DNA of 64,000 nt from NCBI RefSeq assembly GCF_020906515.1, contig NC_085849.1, forward strand, positions 3,472,001-3,536,000, in the 5' to 3' direction. The translations under genes and the position numbers were made by a program. Below are positions 10,201 through 20,667 of this stretch, in pieces; the stretch's first letter is position 1; each line of letters begins with the position of its first letter. The notes beneath the pieces were generated by a model, which saw only the letters and a list, made by a program, of their open reading frames with translations, ran no database searches and was not told the origin of the DNA. Origin of the DNA: Vanrija pseudolonga. Lineage: Eukaryota > Basidiomycota > Tremellomycetes > Trichosporonales > Trichosporonaceae.

Positions 10201-13200
10201 AAGCGTGCAGACCTGATCCACTCTGCTGCTGTCCTACTCGAGAAGGGTGGTCTCGTGCGCTACGACCGCTCGACTGGTGTCTTCCAGTCGACCGACCTCG
10301 GCCGCATCGCCTCGCACTACTACGTCACCTACAACTCGATGGCGACGTACAACAAGCACCTCAAGCCCAACCTCGGACTCATCGACCTGTTCCGTGTCTT
10401 TGCCCTGTCCAACGAGTTCAAGCTCATCCCTGTTCGTCAGGAGGAGAAGCTCGAGCTCGCCAAGCTCATTGAGCGTGTCCCCATCCCCGTCAAGGAGAGC
10501 GTCGACGAGCCCGTCGCCAAGGTCAACGTCCTCCTCCAGGCCTACATTTCGCAGCTCAAGCTCGCCGGCTTTGACATTGTCACCGACATGGTCTTTGTCC
10601 AGCAGTCGGCCGGCCGTATTCTCCGCGCCATGTTTGAGATTTGTCTCAAGAAGGGCTGGGCCCAGCCTACCCGTATTCTCCTCGACATGTGCAAGATGGT
10701 CGAGCGCCGCATGTGGAAGGCCATGAGCCCTCTTCGCCAGTTCCCCCGTGTCCGCCACGAGATCATCACCCGCGCTGAGCGCAAAGAGTTCCCTTGGCAC
10801 CGGTACTTTGACCTCGACGCTGCCGAGCTGGGTGAGCTCCTTGGCATGCCCAAGTCTGGTCAGCTCGTCGAGTCGCTGGTGCACAAGTTCCCCCGGCTGG
10901 ACCTCCAGGCCCACGTCCTTCCCCTTACCCGCTCGCTCCTCAAGATCAACGTGACCATCACCCCTGATTTCGTGTGGGACCACGACATTCACGGCCACAC
11001 CCAGGCCTTTTGGATCATTGTCGAGGACGTTGACGGCGAGAAGATTCTCTTCCACGACTCGTTCCTCTTGCGTGAGCGCTTTGCCACCGACGAGCACTAC
11101 ATCACCATCACCGTGCCCATCTCGGACCCAGTGCCGCCCAACTATTACATCTCGGCGGTTTCGGACCGATGGATGCAGTCCGAGACTCGTCTTCCCGTCT
11201 CGTTCCAGCACCTCATCCGCCCCGAGCCCTTCCCGCCTCACACGCCTCTGCTCGAGCTTCAGCCTCTGCCTGTCTCGGCGCTTCACAACAAGGCGTTTGA
11301 ATCGCTCTACCCCTTCGAGTCGTTCAACAAGATCCAGACCCAGGTGTTCCAGGCCTTGTTTACCACCGACGACAATGTGTTCATTGGCGCCCCGGCCGGC
11401 TCGGGCAAGACGTTCTGTGCCGAGTTTGCCCTCCTTCGTCTTTGGACCAAGCGCGACCCGCCGCGTGCCGTCTGCATCGAGCCGTACCAGGAGATGGTTG
11501 ACGCAAGGGTTGCCGAATGGCAGGCCAAGTTTGCGCCCCTCAACAAGGAAGTAGTTGCGTTGACTGGCGAGGCCACTGCCGACCTTGCTCTCCTCCGCAA
11601 GTCGGACATTGCTGTCGGCACCCCTGCCCAGTGGGACCTGCTGTCACGTCGCTGGAAGACCCGCAAGGATGTCCAGTCGATTGGCCTGCTCATTGCCGAC
11701 GAGCTCCAGCTCATCGGTGGTGATGTCGGTTCCACCTACGAGGCGATTGTGTCGCGTACACGCTACGTGTCGCAGCAGACGGGCGTCCCCACGCGTATCG
11801 TTGCCTGCGCCGTCTCGCTTGCCAACGCTCGCGACCTCGGCGACTGGATTGGCGCGTCGTCCCAGAACGTGTTCAACTTTTCGCCCTCGGCCCGCCCGCT
11901 CCCTCTCGAGGTCCACCTCCAGAGCTTCAACGTGCCCCACTTCCCGTCGCTCATGCTGGCCATGGCCAAGCCGGCCTACCTCGCCATGGTGGAGCACGCC
12001 CAGGGCCGCCCCACGATTGCGTTTGTCGCCAGCCGCAAGCAAACCAAGCTTACGGCCAACGACATTCTCACCTATGTACTTGCCGACGAGGACGAGTACC
12101 GCTTCCTCAACGTCGAGCCGTCCGACCTCGAGCCTCACCTCGCCCGTCTCGAGGACCAGGACCTGGCCGAGACGCTCAAGTATGGTATTGGCTACTACCA
12201 CGAGGCGCTGAGCAAGACCGACAAGCGCATTGTCACTGCGCTGTTTGAGACTGGCGCCATCAAGGTGCTCGTCGCTTCCAAGGACACGGCATGGTCGCTC
12301 CCCGTTACCAGCTACATGGTCATCATCATGGGTGTCCAGTACTTTGACGGCCAAGAGCACCGCTACGTCGACTACGCCATTGCCGACGTCTTGCAGATGA
12401 TGGGTCGCGCCTGTCGCCCCACCATCGACACGAGCTCGCGCTGCGTGCTCATGTGCCAGCAGACTCGCAAGGACTTTTTCAAAAAGTTCCTCGCCGAGGC
12501 GCTGCCCGTCGAGTCGAGCTTGCCCAACTTCCTCCACGACCACTTCAACGCCGAGATTGTGGCCCGCACCATTGAGAACAAGCAAGAGGCGGTCGACTGG
12601 TGTACCTGGACGTGGTTCTACCGACGCCTGTCGCAGAACCCTGGCTTCTACAACCTCCAGGGCACGACACCTACGCACATTGCCGAGTACCTGTCCGAGC
12701 TGGTCGAGAACACTGTCAACGATCTCGAGCAGTCCGAGTGTATCATGGTTCAGGGTGAGTCGAGTGCAGCGGCGGAGAGGGTAATGCTAACACGTCCAGA
12801 CGACATGGACCTTGTGCCCAACAACCTCGGCATGATTGCGTCGTTCTACTACATCTCGTACGTCACCGTCGAGACGTTCTCGGCGTCGATCAAGGACACG
12901 ACCAAGCTCAAGGGCTTGCTTGAAATTGTCTCGTCGGCCCACGAGTTTGAGACGGTGCCTATTCGCAACCACGAGGACTCGCTCCTGGAGCGCATCTACG
13001 ACCGTGTCCCCGTCAAGGTTGCCAAGCCCGACTTCCACTCGCCATACTTCAAGACGTACCTGCTGCTCCAGGCACACTTTAGCCGGATGCACCTACCACC
13101 AGACCTCGCCATCGACCAAGCATCAATCCTCGGCAAGGTCACTGGCCTGTTGTCCGCATGCGTCGACGTCATGTCGTCCAAGTCGTACCTCAACTGTCTC

Positions 13201-13833
13201 GGCGCCATGGACCTGTCGCAAATGTGCGTCCAGGCGGTGTGGGACCGCGACTCGCCTCTCAAGCAGGTGCCATACTTTGACAAGGACGTCTTGGAGCGCT
13301 TCAAGAAGGCCAACTATGACTCGGTCTACGACATTATGGAGCTCGAGGACAATGAGCGTAGCCATTTGTTGCAGATGAACGACAGGCAGCTCGCCCGTGT
13401 CGCCAAGTTTGTCAACTCGTACCCCAACATTGAGGTGTCGTACGAGATTGAGGACAAGGACTCGCTGGATTCGACGACTCCAGTCACTGTCAATGTCACG
13501 CTTGACCGTGAAGCCGACGAGGACAACCCCGACGACATGGTCGCCGACGCGCAGTACTACCCCGGCCGCAAGCTCGTCCAGTGGTGGGTCGTCATTGGCG
13601 ACACTGCGTCGAAGCAGCTGTACGCGATCAAGAAGGTTACTGTCAAGGCTCGCCTCGACGCCAAGCTCGAGTTCAACCTCCCCCAGGGAGAGCACAACCT
13701 CAAGCTGTACCTCATCAGCGACTCGTATGCTGGCGCAGACCAGGACTTTGACCTCGAGACGCTCAAGGTTGCCGAGGGTGACAGCGACGATGATGATGAC
13801 GACGAGTCGGATGACGCGATGGATGAGGATTAG
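7256..13833 (+). CDS. BRR2: Brr2 spliceosomal RNA helicase (U5 snRNP)
   Basis: About 2,157 residues. Ski2-like helicase of the U5 snRNP that unwinds U4/U6 to activate the spliceosome. Exons: 7256-7331, 7391-12754, 12800-13833. Two helicase cassettes are visible: Walker A APTGAGKT near residue 512 with DEIH near 626, then a second cassette with APAGSGKT near 1358 and a degenerate DELQ box near 1461; each is followed by a Sec63-like region. In known Brr2 only the first cassette is the active ATPase, and the DELQ change fits that. An acidic D/E-rich run lies near residues 200-260 and another at the C-terminus. The second intron (45 nt, branch GCTAAC) keeps the frame and has no stop, so it could be missed by ORF callers. 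Start context ccgccATGtc. Confidence 0.96.
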
Positions 13834-14245
13834 GGGGGAGTTTGGGGGTGATCTGAGAGATAGACAAAGAGGTAGAAAGAAAGGGCGAGGAGGTAGCCGT
13901 AGTGCCAAGTCTGGCAGTGTAACAGTTCTCCTGCATGCAATGTTCCGCTAGCGAAGGTGCGACCGCACGCGTGAGCGTGCGCGCGCGCCGTAGGGGTGGG
14001 TGCGCTGGGGTCGGCGCGCTGGGGTCGGTGCACTGGCGTCCGTGCGCTGGGGTGGGTGCGCTGGGGTGACAGGGAGGCGGTTGGGCCGAGCGGGGACCAA
14101 AAAATCACTAAGGGGCAAAAGGCCCAAAATCGAAATGTGCCACTTCCACCGCCACAAATCCCCCAATCCACCAACCCACCCTGACCTCACCTTCCCTTTC
14201 CATCCCCCCAATCAACCAAAAGGAAACATCCCAGGACGCTGTGCT
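13834..14245. other. Intergenic, BRR2 3' flank
   Basis: About 410 bp between the BRR2 stop and the tRNA-Gly gene. It contains a GC-rich run of imperfect GCGCTGGGGT units (about 14,000-14,070) and no supportable gene. An AAAA at 14218-14221 is the minus-strand T-run terminator of the tRNA gene. Confidence 0.5.
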
Positions 14246-14316
14246 TACACCGTAAGGGAGTCGAACCCCTGCCGCGTCGATGGCAACGACGCATGATACC
14301 GTTTCACCAACGGTGT
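14246..14316 (-). tRNA. tRNA-Gly (GCC)
   Basis: 71-nt tRNA without intron. The 7-bp acceptor stem (ACACCGT/ACGGTGT) is fully paired with discriminator A. A box TGGTGAAACGG and a perfect B box GGTTCGACTCC are present. The anticodon stem CGTCG/CGACG encloses loop TTGCCAT with anticodon GCC at 14282-14284. A TTTT Pol III terminator lies about 25 nt downstream on the minus strand (14218-14221). Confidence 0.97.
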
Positions 14317-14874
14317 AGAGAGCAATTTTCCCGAAATGTTGACGGACCGGGGCGGCGGCGGTGGGTTTTGAGTGAAGCGGAACTGGGGGTGATGGGCGAA
14401 ACGACAGTTCAGCGAGGCTTCACGTCGACGCGGACGTCTCCAGTTCAGCGAGGGCACATGCTGCTGTCCCGGAGCATACTCCGCGCTCGCGCCCGTATGC
14501 ATCGCGTCGATCAGCGGTGCGCGCCAAGTCGTTGAATGGAGGTTGAGGCGGCAGCTCTCGCACCGCCGCGTGTTGGGCGGGTGCGCGGTGCGTGGTGTGC
14601 ACCTCGTGTGTGGGGTGTGGCCGCCGCACCGTCGTTGAACGACACGCAGCATGTACGCAGCACCCCCCCCCCCCCCCCCCACGCTCGGCCAACACTCACC
14701 CACCACCGCTCACCCCCAATCACTCACCCAACACTCCTTTCACCCAACACCACTCACCCAACACACATTTCATTCACACACATTCCTCCATCAACACACT
14801 CTCATCCAGTAAGTTCGCATACCTCCCTCTATCTCTTCCTCGCTCACTCCTCTTGTTGTAGCGACCAAGACAGC
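14317..14874 (+). promoter_or_regulatory. 5' flank and probable 5' UTR intron of the F-box-like gene
   Basis: About 560 bp. It contains an 18-base C homopolymer (14663-14680), a 13-bp direct repeat CAGTTCAGCGAGG at 14405 and 14441, and a stretch of imperfect CACTCACCCAACAC units. A likely 5' UTR intron runs 14809-14861 (gtaagt...ttgttgtag), ending 13 nt before the ATG at 14875. Confidence 0.6.
14663..14680. repeat. Poly-C homopolymer (18 nt)
   Basis: Uninterrupted run of 18 cytosines upstream of the F-box-like gene. Length may be inexact because such runs are error-prone in sequencing. Confidence 0.9.
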
Positions 14875-16589
14875 ATGCTTCCACGCGGTCAGAAGCGCCC
14901 GCGAGCGGCCAGCAGCGACGCCACCGACGCAGGTGGCGAGTCGCGCGACGCTTCGGCGTCTTCCCCTCAAGCCCCGAACACCGGTCACAACACTGCGCCC
15001 CTCGCTGCGAGCCGCAAGCCAGCCTTGACGATCACGCTGGCCATCATCAAGCCCGCACTGGTGGCGACGTGCCTATCGAAGACCCGTTCGCTCACCTCGA
15101 CGACGAGAGTCCTTCCCTCGACCCGGCGACAGGGCCTCCTGCCTATGGGGGAGGCACCAACGACCTCGCGCTCGCTCTGCCGCTCGCCCTGGCCCTTGCT
15201 CTTCCCCTCGCGATCCTTCTCGCTCCCTCTCTAGACAGAGCAACAGCAACCTCGCCGGCGTCATTCAGCATTGGTTTGCCGGCTCCTCCCACAACCGAGG
15301 TTGCCGCTGGAATGGGCGAGTTGGGTCATGCCCCGATGCAAGTGGTGAGTGCTAGTTGATATTCCCTGAAGAGTCATTGCTCACCCCTGCCCCAGGACGA
15401 GGACGCTGTGTTCGGAGACCCGCTACATATGGAAAAGGTCAACGATCGTCCTGGTGACAGTGGGTTCGAGCATCAGACCTACGTCACATCTACTGGCGAC
15501 CGCACCAACGGAGACGCGGATGTGCTTGTGAGTATACACTCCTCTCGGTATGACACTGTGGCAGAATGCTTACCATGAACACAGGCCCCGGCCGTAGCCG
15601 ACGATGGCACCATCGCCGTCGGGTCAAGCGGCGGTCACTCGATTACGGGTGTCTTACTTGACCACAGCGCATACCCCTGCATCGTCGACCGAATCATGCA
15701 ATACGCATCGAACAGTGTCCTGGGTGCGTTTCGAGGCACTTCAAATCAGTTCAAGGTTATTACGGAAACTCTTCTCTATCGCCACGTCGCGCTCGATGGA
15801 CGTATCGGTGGTGGCACCACTGCCTTGTCATTTGTTGACCCGATCAACAAAACCCGCATCTCTGGCCTCCGCTGCACCCCAGACCTCGAAGTTATGCAGC
15901 GAGTCCTCAAGCGTATCCGTACTTCGACGAGAGTGATAGATTACCTTTGTCCCCATGAGAGATCCGACTGGGTTCTTTCGGTCAACAACCGGCCCATCAC
16001 TTTCGACATCGGCCGATTCCGCCTCCGATCGCCGTACGGTTCTGAGGAGAATCCTTATGCTGATCCCTCGTCGGGGTGGGCAACCATCTGTCGATTTCAG
16101 CGTACAATTTGTCGCCTAGACGTTGACCTTTCCGACTTCGCCCACTGCTTGTTCTTGGAGGATCTCTCGGGCATCCTCTTTCACTACTTTCAGTGCTTCG
16201 CTAGTCCAGAGATCACGTTCGTTGTCAACCCGACAGGAGAGAGACCAATACCGGAGTCCGTTTTCCCCCTGATAGTCAAATATTCAGACCTCCAGGGCTT
16301 TGACGTTTCCATTAGGAACTTGGCGAATTATCTCTACTGGTGTGGAGCTCGGACATTCACCCTGGTCGGGCTCGAGGCTCTTCACCCAGTGGCAGTGGTT
16401 CACCCAGAGGTTCCACAGCCTGATATTCTACCCGTGATCAGCGAGGCACTCGAAGACGCCTACCGCAACCGCAGGGACCCCTTCCACGGCCCGGGCACCC
16501 TTACCATCGACATTGTCTCCAAGACGGAGTACGAACAGCGATTTTCCAGTCAACACGAAAGGTCTCTGATGCTGGGGGAGGGGCTCTGA
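14875..16589 (+). CDS. F-box-like hypothetical protein (Trichosporon-type expanded family)
   Basis: The well-supported part is exons ending at 15344, then 15396-15527 and 15585-16589, all phase 0 with good GTGAGT donors. The last exon opens with an F-box-like helix pair (LLDHSAYPCIVDRIMQYASN, then LGAFRGTSNQFKVITETLLYRHVAL), the pattern I associate with a large family of hypothetical proteins in Trichosporon relatives; F-box proteins usually recruit targets to SCF ubiquitin ligases. The remainder is Leu-rich without a named domain. The 5' end is uncertain: the ATG at 14875 (MLPRGQKRPRAASS) is in a different frame from the PIEDPFAHLDDESPSLDPA segment before 15344. A weak intron, an assembly indel, or another start could explain this. 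Total is roughly 500 residues. Confidence 0.6.
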
Positions 16590-16990
16590 AGGGAGCAGGC
16601 AGTGCTCGTCAATAGGAACACCGATCTGTCTGCCCCTTCAGCAGTTCTTCCGCCCCTCTTCAAACTCTCGCTGTTCGCGAGTATTTTTATGACAAAGAAT
16701 GAATGAATTCCCTCACGCTTCACCATCCTAGAAAGACTAGGTCCACTCAGGCGGGCTCGAGACACTGCTCCTGACACGGGGAGGCAAGCGCAGTACAAGC
16801 GCAGCTCTGGGCGCGCACCTACGTGCTCGGTATGATTGACGAACTGGTGCGTGTCTGCGCTACCTGTTACATTCACGCGCGGACACATATGTATACCGAT
16901 ACCAAACACATCTGCAAATGGATCGAAGACCAAAGAGCAGCTGATAGCCCAGCAGCCACCGCCAGGAACGTGCGTTCCATCGCCAAAATC
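16590..16990. other. Intergenic, F-box-like gene to tRNA-Tyr
   Basis: About 400 bp. No gene, repeat or tRNA supported; presumably the 3' UTR of the F-box-like gene and the 5' flank of tRNA-Tyr. Confidence 0.5.
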
Positions 16991-17077
16991 CTCTTGATAG
17001 CTCAGTTGGTAGAGCGTCGGACTGTAATTAGTTACCTTTCAATCCGCAGGTCCTGTGTTCGAATCACAGTCAGGAGA
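16991..17077 (+). tRNA. tRNA-Tyr (GTA) with 14-nt intron
   Basis: The acceptor stem CTCTTGA pairs with TCAGGAG (one G-U), discriminator A. D arm GCTC...GAGC, anticodon GTA at 17024-17026, T arm CTGTG-TTCGAAT-CACAG perfectly paired. A 14-nt intron (17028-17041) starts one base 3' of the anticodon, the canonical tRNA intron position and the usual state of eukaryotic tRNA-Tyr genes. One outer pair of the anticodon stem (27/43) looks mismatched. A T5 terminator follows at 17103-17107. Confidence 0.95.
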
Positions 17078-17264
17078 GCAATACGGCGCATGAAAGCGTT
17101 CGTTTTTGTGCATAGGAAGGGTCGAGGAACTGTACCGCTCGCACCAGGGAAAGTGCCACACGGTGGGTGCGGATTGGGTGGCAGGGCCGCCACACTCGCC
17201 GATCCCTGGTTTCTTGGGTTCGTGGCCAGTGCGGAGTTCAGGCACACTCATGCTGCATGCAGCG

Positions 17265-17444
17265 AGCTACACTACATGATTGCAAGTGTGGTGCAAGTAC
17301 AGAAAAAGCAGGCGCTCGCCCGTTACGAGCTCCACTCCTGCTCTTCTTCGTCCTCCTCGCCGGCGTCAATGTTGTCCTGCGAGTCAGCGGAGCCGAGGAA
17401 TGGCAACCTACACTTGGAAGGCCCGCCAGTGCCCGGTAATGGGC
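17265..17444 (-). repeat. Inverted partial copy of the 3' end of gene C
   Basis: Read on the minus strand this matches the end of gene C (22,984-23,195): AHYRALAGLPS, a 35-nt intron at the same position (gtaggttgc...gactcgcag), then DNIDAGEEDEEEQEWSS and a stop, followed by similar 3' UTR up to AGCTCGCTGCA. The copy has diverged and its acidic codon run is shorter. Because the intron is kept, it arose from DNA and not from mRNA. It starts about 190 bp beyond tRNA-Tyr and ends 30 bp from the stop of gene B, in the same orientation as gene B. It may be a relic, or it could serve as an alternative 3' end for gene B, but no splice joining them in a good frame was found. Confidence 0.85.
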
Positions 17445-17473
17445 GCCCATAGCCTGCCCTATCGCGTTGAAGC

Positions 17474-19683
17474 CTACGTATGCCGGGCGTACTTAGGTTG
17501 GAGCGGCTTGTAAAAGTCGCTGGCGAGACGCTTCTTCGGCGGGGGTCCCTTCGGCGCAGCGAGGCGGGCCTTTATGCCCTCAACGTCGGGGCGATACTTC
17601 TTCTCGAGGGCTCGCTGGGCCGCAAGGATAGCCTGCGGCGGGGCTTTGGCCTTCAAGAGGCGGAGGTATGCCTCCGCGAGCCTAAGGTCACCGTGCATCG
17701 GGCCGTCCGACTTGGCGAGCTCCTTGGCGATGACCGAGATTCCAGCTTCTGTTGCGTACAGGCACACGCGGGGACGGACGAGAGACGTGAGGGCGGGGAA
17801 GAGCTCGAGGAGGTCGGGTTCCTTCTTCTTGGCCGCGGCGTCGCCAGTCTTCAAGGTTGGTCGTGACATGGTAACCTGGAAGCCTTGGTCTTTGGGTTGG
17901 ACATGCATGCCGAACCTCACTCGCATAGGGTGTTGAAGCAGTTCAAAGACCGGTGCGGCGATGTGTGGCGGTATCGATGTGACGACGACAGCTCGGGTGT
18001 ATGCCACAGCTCGTGTGGCATTGCCGCTGTGGACCAGCACGCCGACCGAGATTAAATGGATTTCGCCACCCTCGGTCGCCCCAAGGAGCTGCAGTTGGGC
18101 AGCCCAATCCTTGACAACCGTGGTGGTGAGGAGCGCGTTGACATGGCTGTATGCCAGAGCCAAATGGGGGTCAATTGACCTCGGGAACGGAACGTTGACG
18201 GCCTCCCTGCCGGTCCACTTCGTCTGGGTGGTGGCTCCATGGCCCTCGGTGTCATGGACGAGGATGCTAACCTCGAGCTTGACCGACTGGCCGTTCCAGA
18301 ACGCGTCGGTAAGTGACCTCTGCCGGTCTCGACGAAGACGGGGAGGGGAGACATCTGGCTGTCGGACAAGGGATCGGAATGAATGCCGCCCTGTCGACAG
18401 AAGAGCATTTCGGCAGAAGTGCAAGGGCTCGTCTCGAGGCTCGTAGGTGATCGAGCCCGTGACGTCGGCGAGGAGACGCGTACCAGGGACTGGTACAGTC
18501 GCGATTGAGCGGACCGCGTCCATGTTCTCCACACCTTGAAGCACCACGCCTTTTGTCTCCATGCGGTGGTTTGCCTCGACAGCCTCGTGGAAGCTGTCAC
18601 ACCCCGGGTAGGTGCGGCGCAGAGAGCTCATGGCCGCCTGGATGTCGGTGGCATTGGTGTACTGCCACGAAATAGTCGCCTGGCCATCCAACACGGCCGC
18701 TGGCACGGTGAGCGAGGCGCATGGAAATATGGCAGCGAAGGGGATAGGCTCCTCTCCAAATGTGAAGATGAGGGCGAGAGCATGGTTGGTGTTCTGTACC
18801 GCGCGGTACAGTGCGCCTGTCACCACTTTGTGGAGGAAGGCAGTGACCAGAACAGCCTCCTTGTCGAGAATGAGGTACTGGCCTTTGCGGCCGACAATGT
18901 CGACCAGGACAGCGCTAACCTCGGCCGGGGCGAGGATGCGTGCGTCCACGGTCTGGGACACGACGACGTTGCCAATGATGACCTCGTTCGTGAATGTGGC
19001 GGTCGGACTAAAAATGGCCATGACTGCGACTAGACCTGGTCCCAGCTGGCACTGGTTTGGATCACGGAGCCGCTTCAGCTCCGGGCGGGCATGGGAAGCG
19101 GCTGCGAGGCGACTGGCCTGGTCTTGTCGCAATGGTACGGGCTTCCGAGCGTTGGAGAAGACACTCCTCAACGCAGTGAGGTGAGCCCGTGGAGAGCCAT
19201 CTTGGCCTGGAGGGGGGCGACTGGGCTGGATCGTCTGGTCGTCGGGGCCGTCCTCGCCGTTCTCGGTGTGGGCGTACTGGAGGTACTGACGTAGCTCCTC
19301 GAAGGCTTGGGCCTGCTCGTCTAACGGTGTCAGTCGTGGTGCACCGTGGGGCTTCATCATCCAGTACTTACCAGGCAACGACGACGGGGTGTTGGAGCCA
19401 GAAGCAGTGAGCCCGTCGACGCGGTGGGATGTACGATCTGCACGTCGTTAGGGTGCATCTATGATGGCTTGGCCTCTTCACACACCTGTGGAGGACTCCT
19501 TCGCGGCAAGAAGGGGTTGTGATGACCCAGAGCCGTGAGCAGACGAGCTTCCAGTAGAGCGACCTGTCGAGCGGCCAGCCGATGCAAATGGCGCGCGACG
19601 CTCGCCTGTCCATCAGCCATGATCTGTGACGCAGGAGGAGCGAGGAGGCATCTGAACGACGAGATGGGAGGAGACTCACTCAT
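17474..19683 (-). CDS. Gene B: unrecognised 704-aa protein
   Basis: Not recognised. Exons 19482-19683, 19372-19437 and 17474-19320 join in frame through introns of 44 and 51 nt, giving 704 residues from MSESPPISSF. An in-frame ATG 33 codons later (MADGQASVARH) is an alternative start. The first intron uses a non-standard GTGAAG donor chosen because it alone keeps the frame (PPQVYRTSHRVDG). The N-terminal third is Gln/Ala/Arg-rich. The middle (about residues 180-560) is rich in beta-branched residues and looks globular (for example FTNEVIIGNVVVSQTVDAR and HIAAPVFELLQHPMRVRFG). The C-terminus is basic (APKGPPPKKRL). No signal peptide, membrane segment or catalytic motif is apparent. It is divergent from gene C, about 1 kb away. 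Codon choice is less biased than in the flanking housekeeping genes. Confidence 0.65.
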
Positions 19684-20667
19684 TGCTGCGTTGTTGCGAG
19701 TTTCTGGGGAGAATGTGTGCAAGGGTGGTGATAATAGAGAAGGAAAACAGAGAAATAAAAAATTTCAGTGTAGTGGTAGTCGTCGTGGTAGTGGTAGTGG
19801 TAGTAGTGTGGTAGTGGTGGTAGTGGTGGTAGTGGTGGTAGTGTAGAGTTGTGGGTGGGGAGGGCGTACGGGGCGTGGAGGGGGGTGGCGAGGATGTGCG
19901 CCGGCTGGCTGGCGCTGAAACGCGGCAGAGAAAAGTCCCTGATACAACCAGCGGTTCTGAAGGAAGGCGAAGGCGTCGCGGGGCCGCGCGTCGGTGTGGT
20001 CGTTTGACATGTAGTGGTCTGCAAGTGTTGACCGAGGGAGCGTGAGCAGACAGGCGAGATCAGTCGCGTCCGCCTTGCCTCAGGGTAATTGATAATAAAT
20101 CGCTCACTGTGGCGGCTGACGGGCGCACGCGCTGTAGCGTAGCAGTCGCATTGTCTCCCATGCCTCCCCACTGCCCGCCGACCCAGTATACGAGCACGTC
20201 ATGGACAAGGGGACAAGCGCTAATCAGTCATTATTACTTTGCCCCCAGGGTACATTGCCAGACAAAATCACTCATTGTTGTAGTTCGATGAGCGTGCCTG
20301 TGGCAGTCACGCCGACGTCGCGTCGCCAGTCGCCTGCGCCCGTCACAGCGCCCTCTCCACCACCTGGCGCGCCGCCTTGTCTTCCCTCCGCTGCCTTCCC
20401 CTTGGACCCACAGAAGCGTCTTCCTCCCCTTTGGCACGAGGAAGATTTTTACACCCCAACCTTTAGACTGTAACCCATGACTCTTCCTTTCCTTCAACAC
20501 ACACTTTCCACCATCATCTTTTCACTGCGCTCCTTGTCATTCTACTCCCCATAGTACCTCCCAGCCGTCTTTAGTCCCCTCGCACACTCGTCCACCTCGT
20601 GGTCTATCGTGAGTCTTGCCCTTCCCCCCTTCCCCGTACTCGTAGCAGTTCCTCACGCCCCAGCACC
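19684..20667. promoter_or_regulatory. Divergent intergenic region of genes B and C
   Basis: About 980 bp separating the two start codons. It contains a GTGGTA-type microsatellite (about 19,768-19,845), AT-rich patches (gaaataaaaaattt near 19,755; gataataaatcgc near 20,090) and a pyrimidine-rich leader before gene C. No other gene is supported. A shared bidirectional promoter is possible. Confidence 0.5.
19768..19845. repeat. GTGGTA/GTAGTG microsatellite
   Basis: Imperfect tandem GTAGTG and GTGGTA units over about 78 bp, in the promoter interval between genes B and C. Confidence 0.9.

Noticed and set aside
8263-10221. Open frame of about 650 codons opposite BRR2
   Set aside because: Same explanation: mirror of a strongly biased coding exon, no recognisable domain.
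17451-17473. Splicing of gene B into the downstream gene C-like tail
   Set aside because: Possible donors near 17,485 do not connect to the HYRALAGLPS frame, so I kept the stop at 17,474; only transcripts can settle it.
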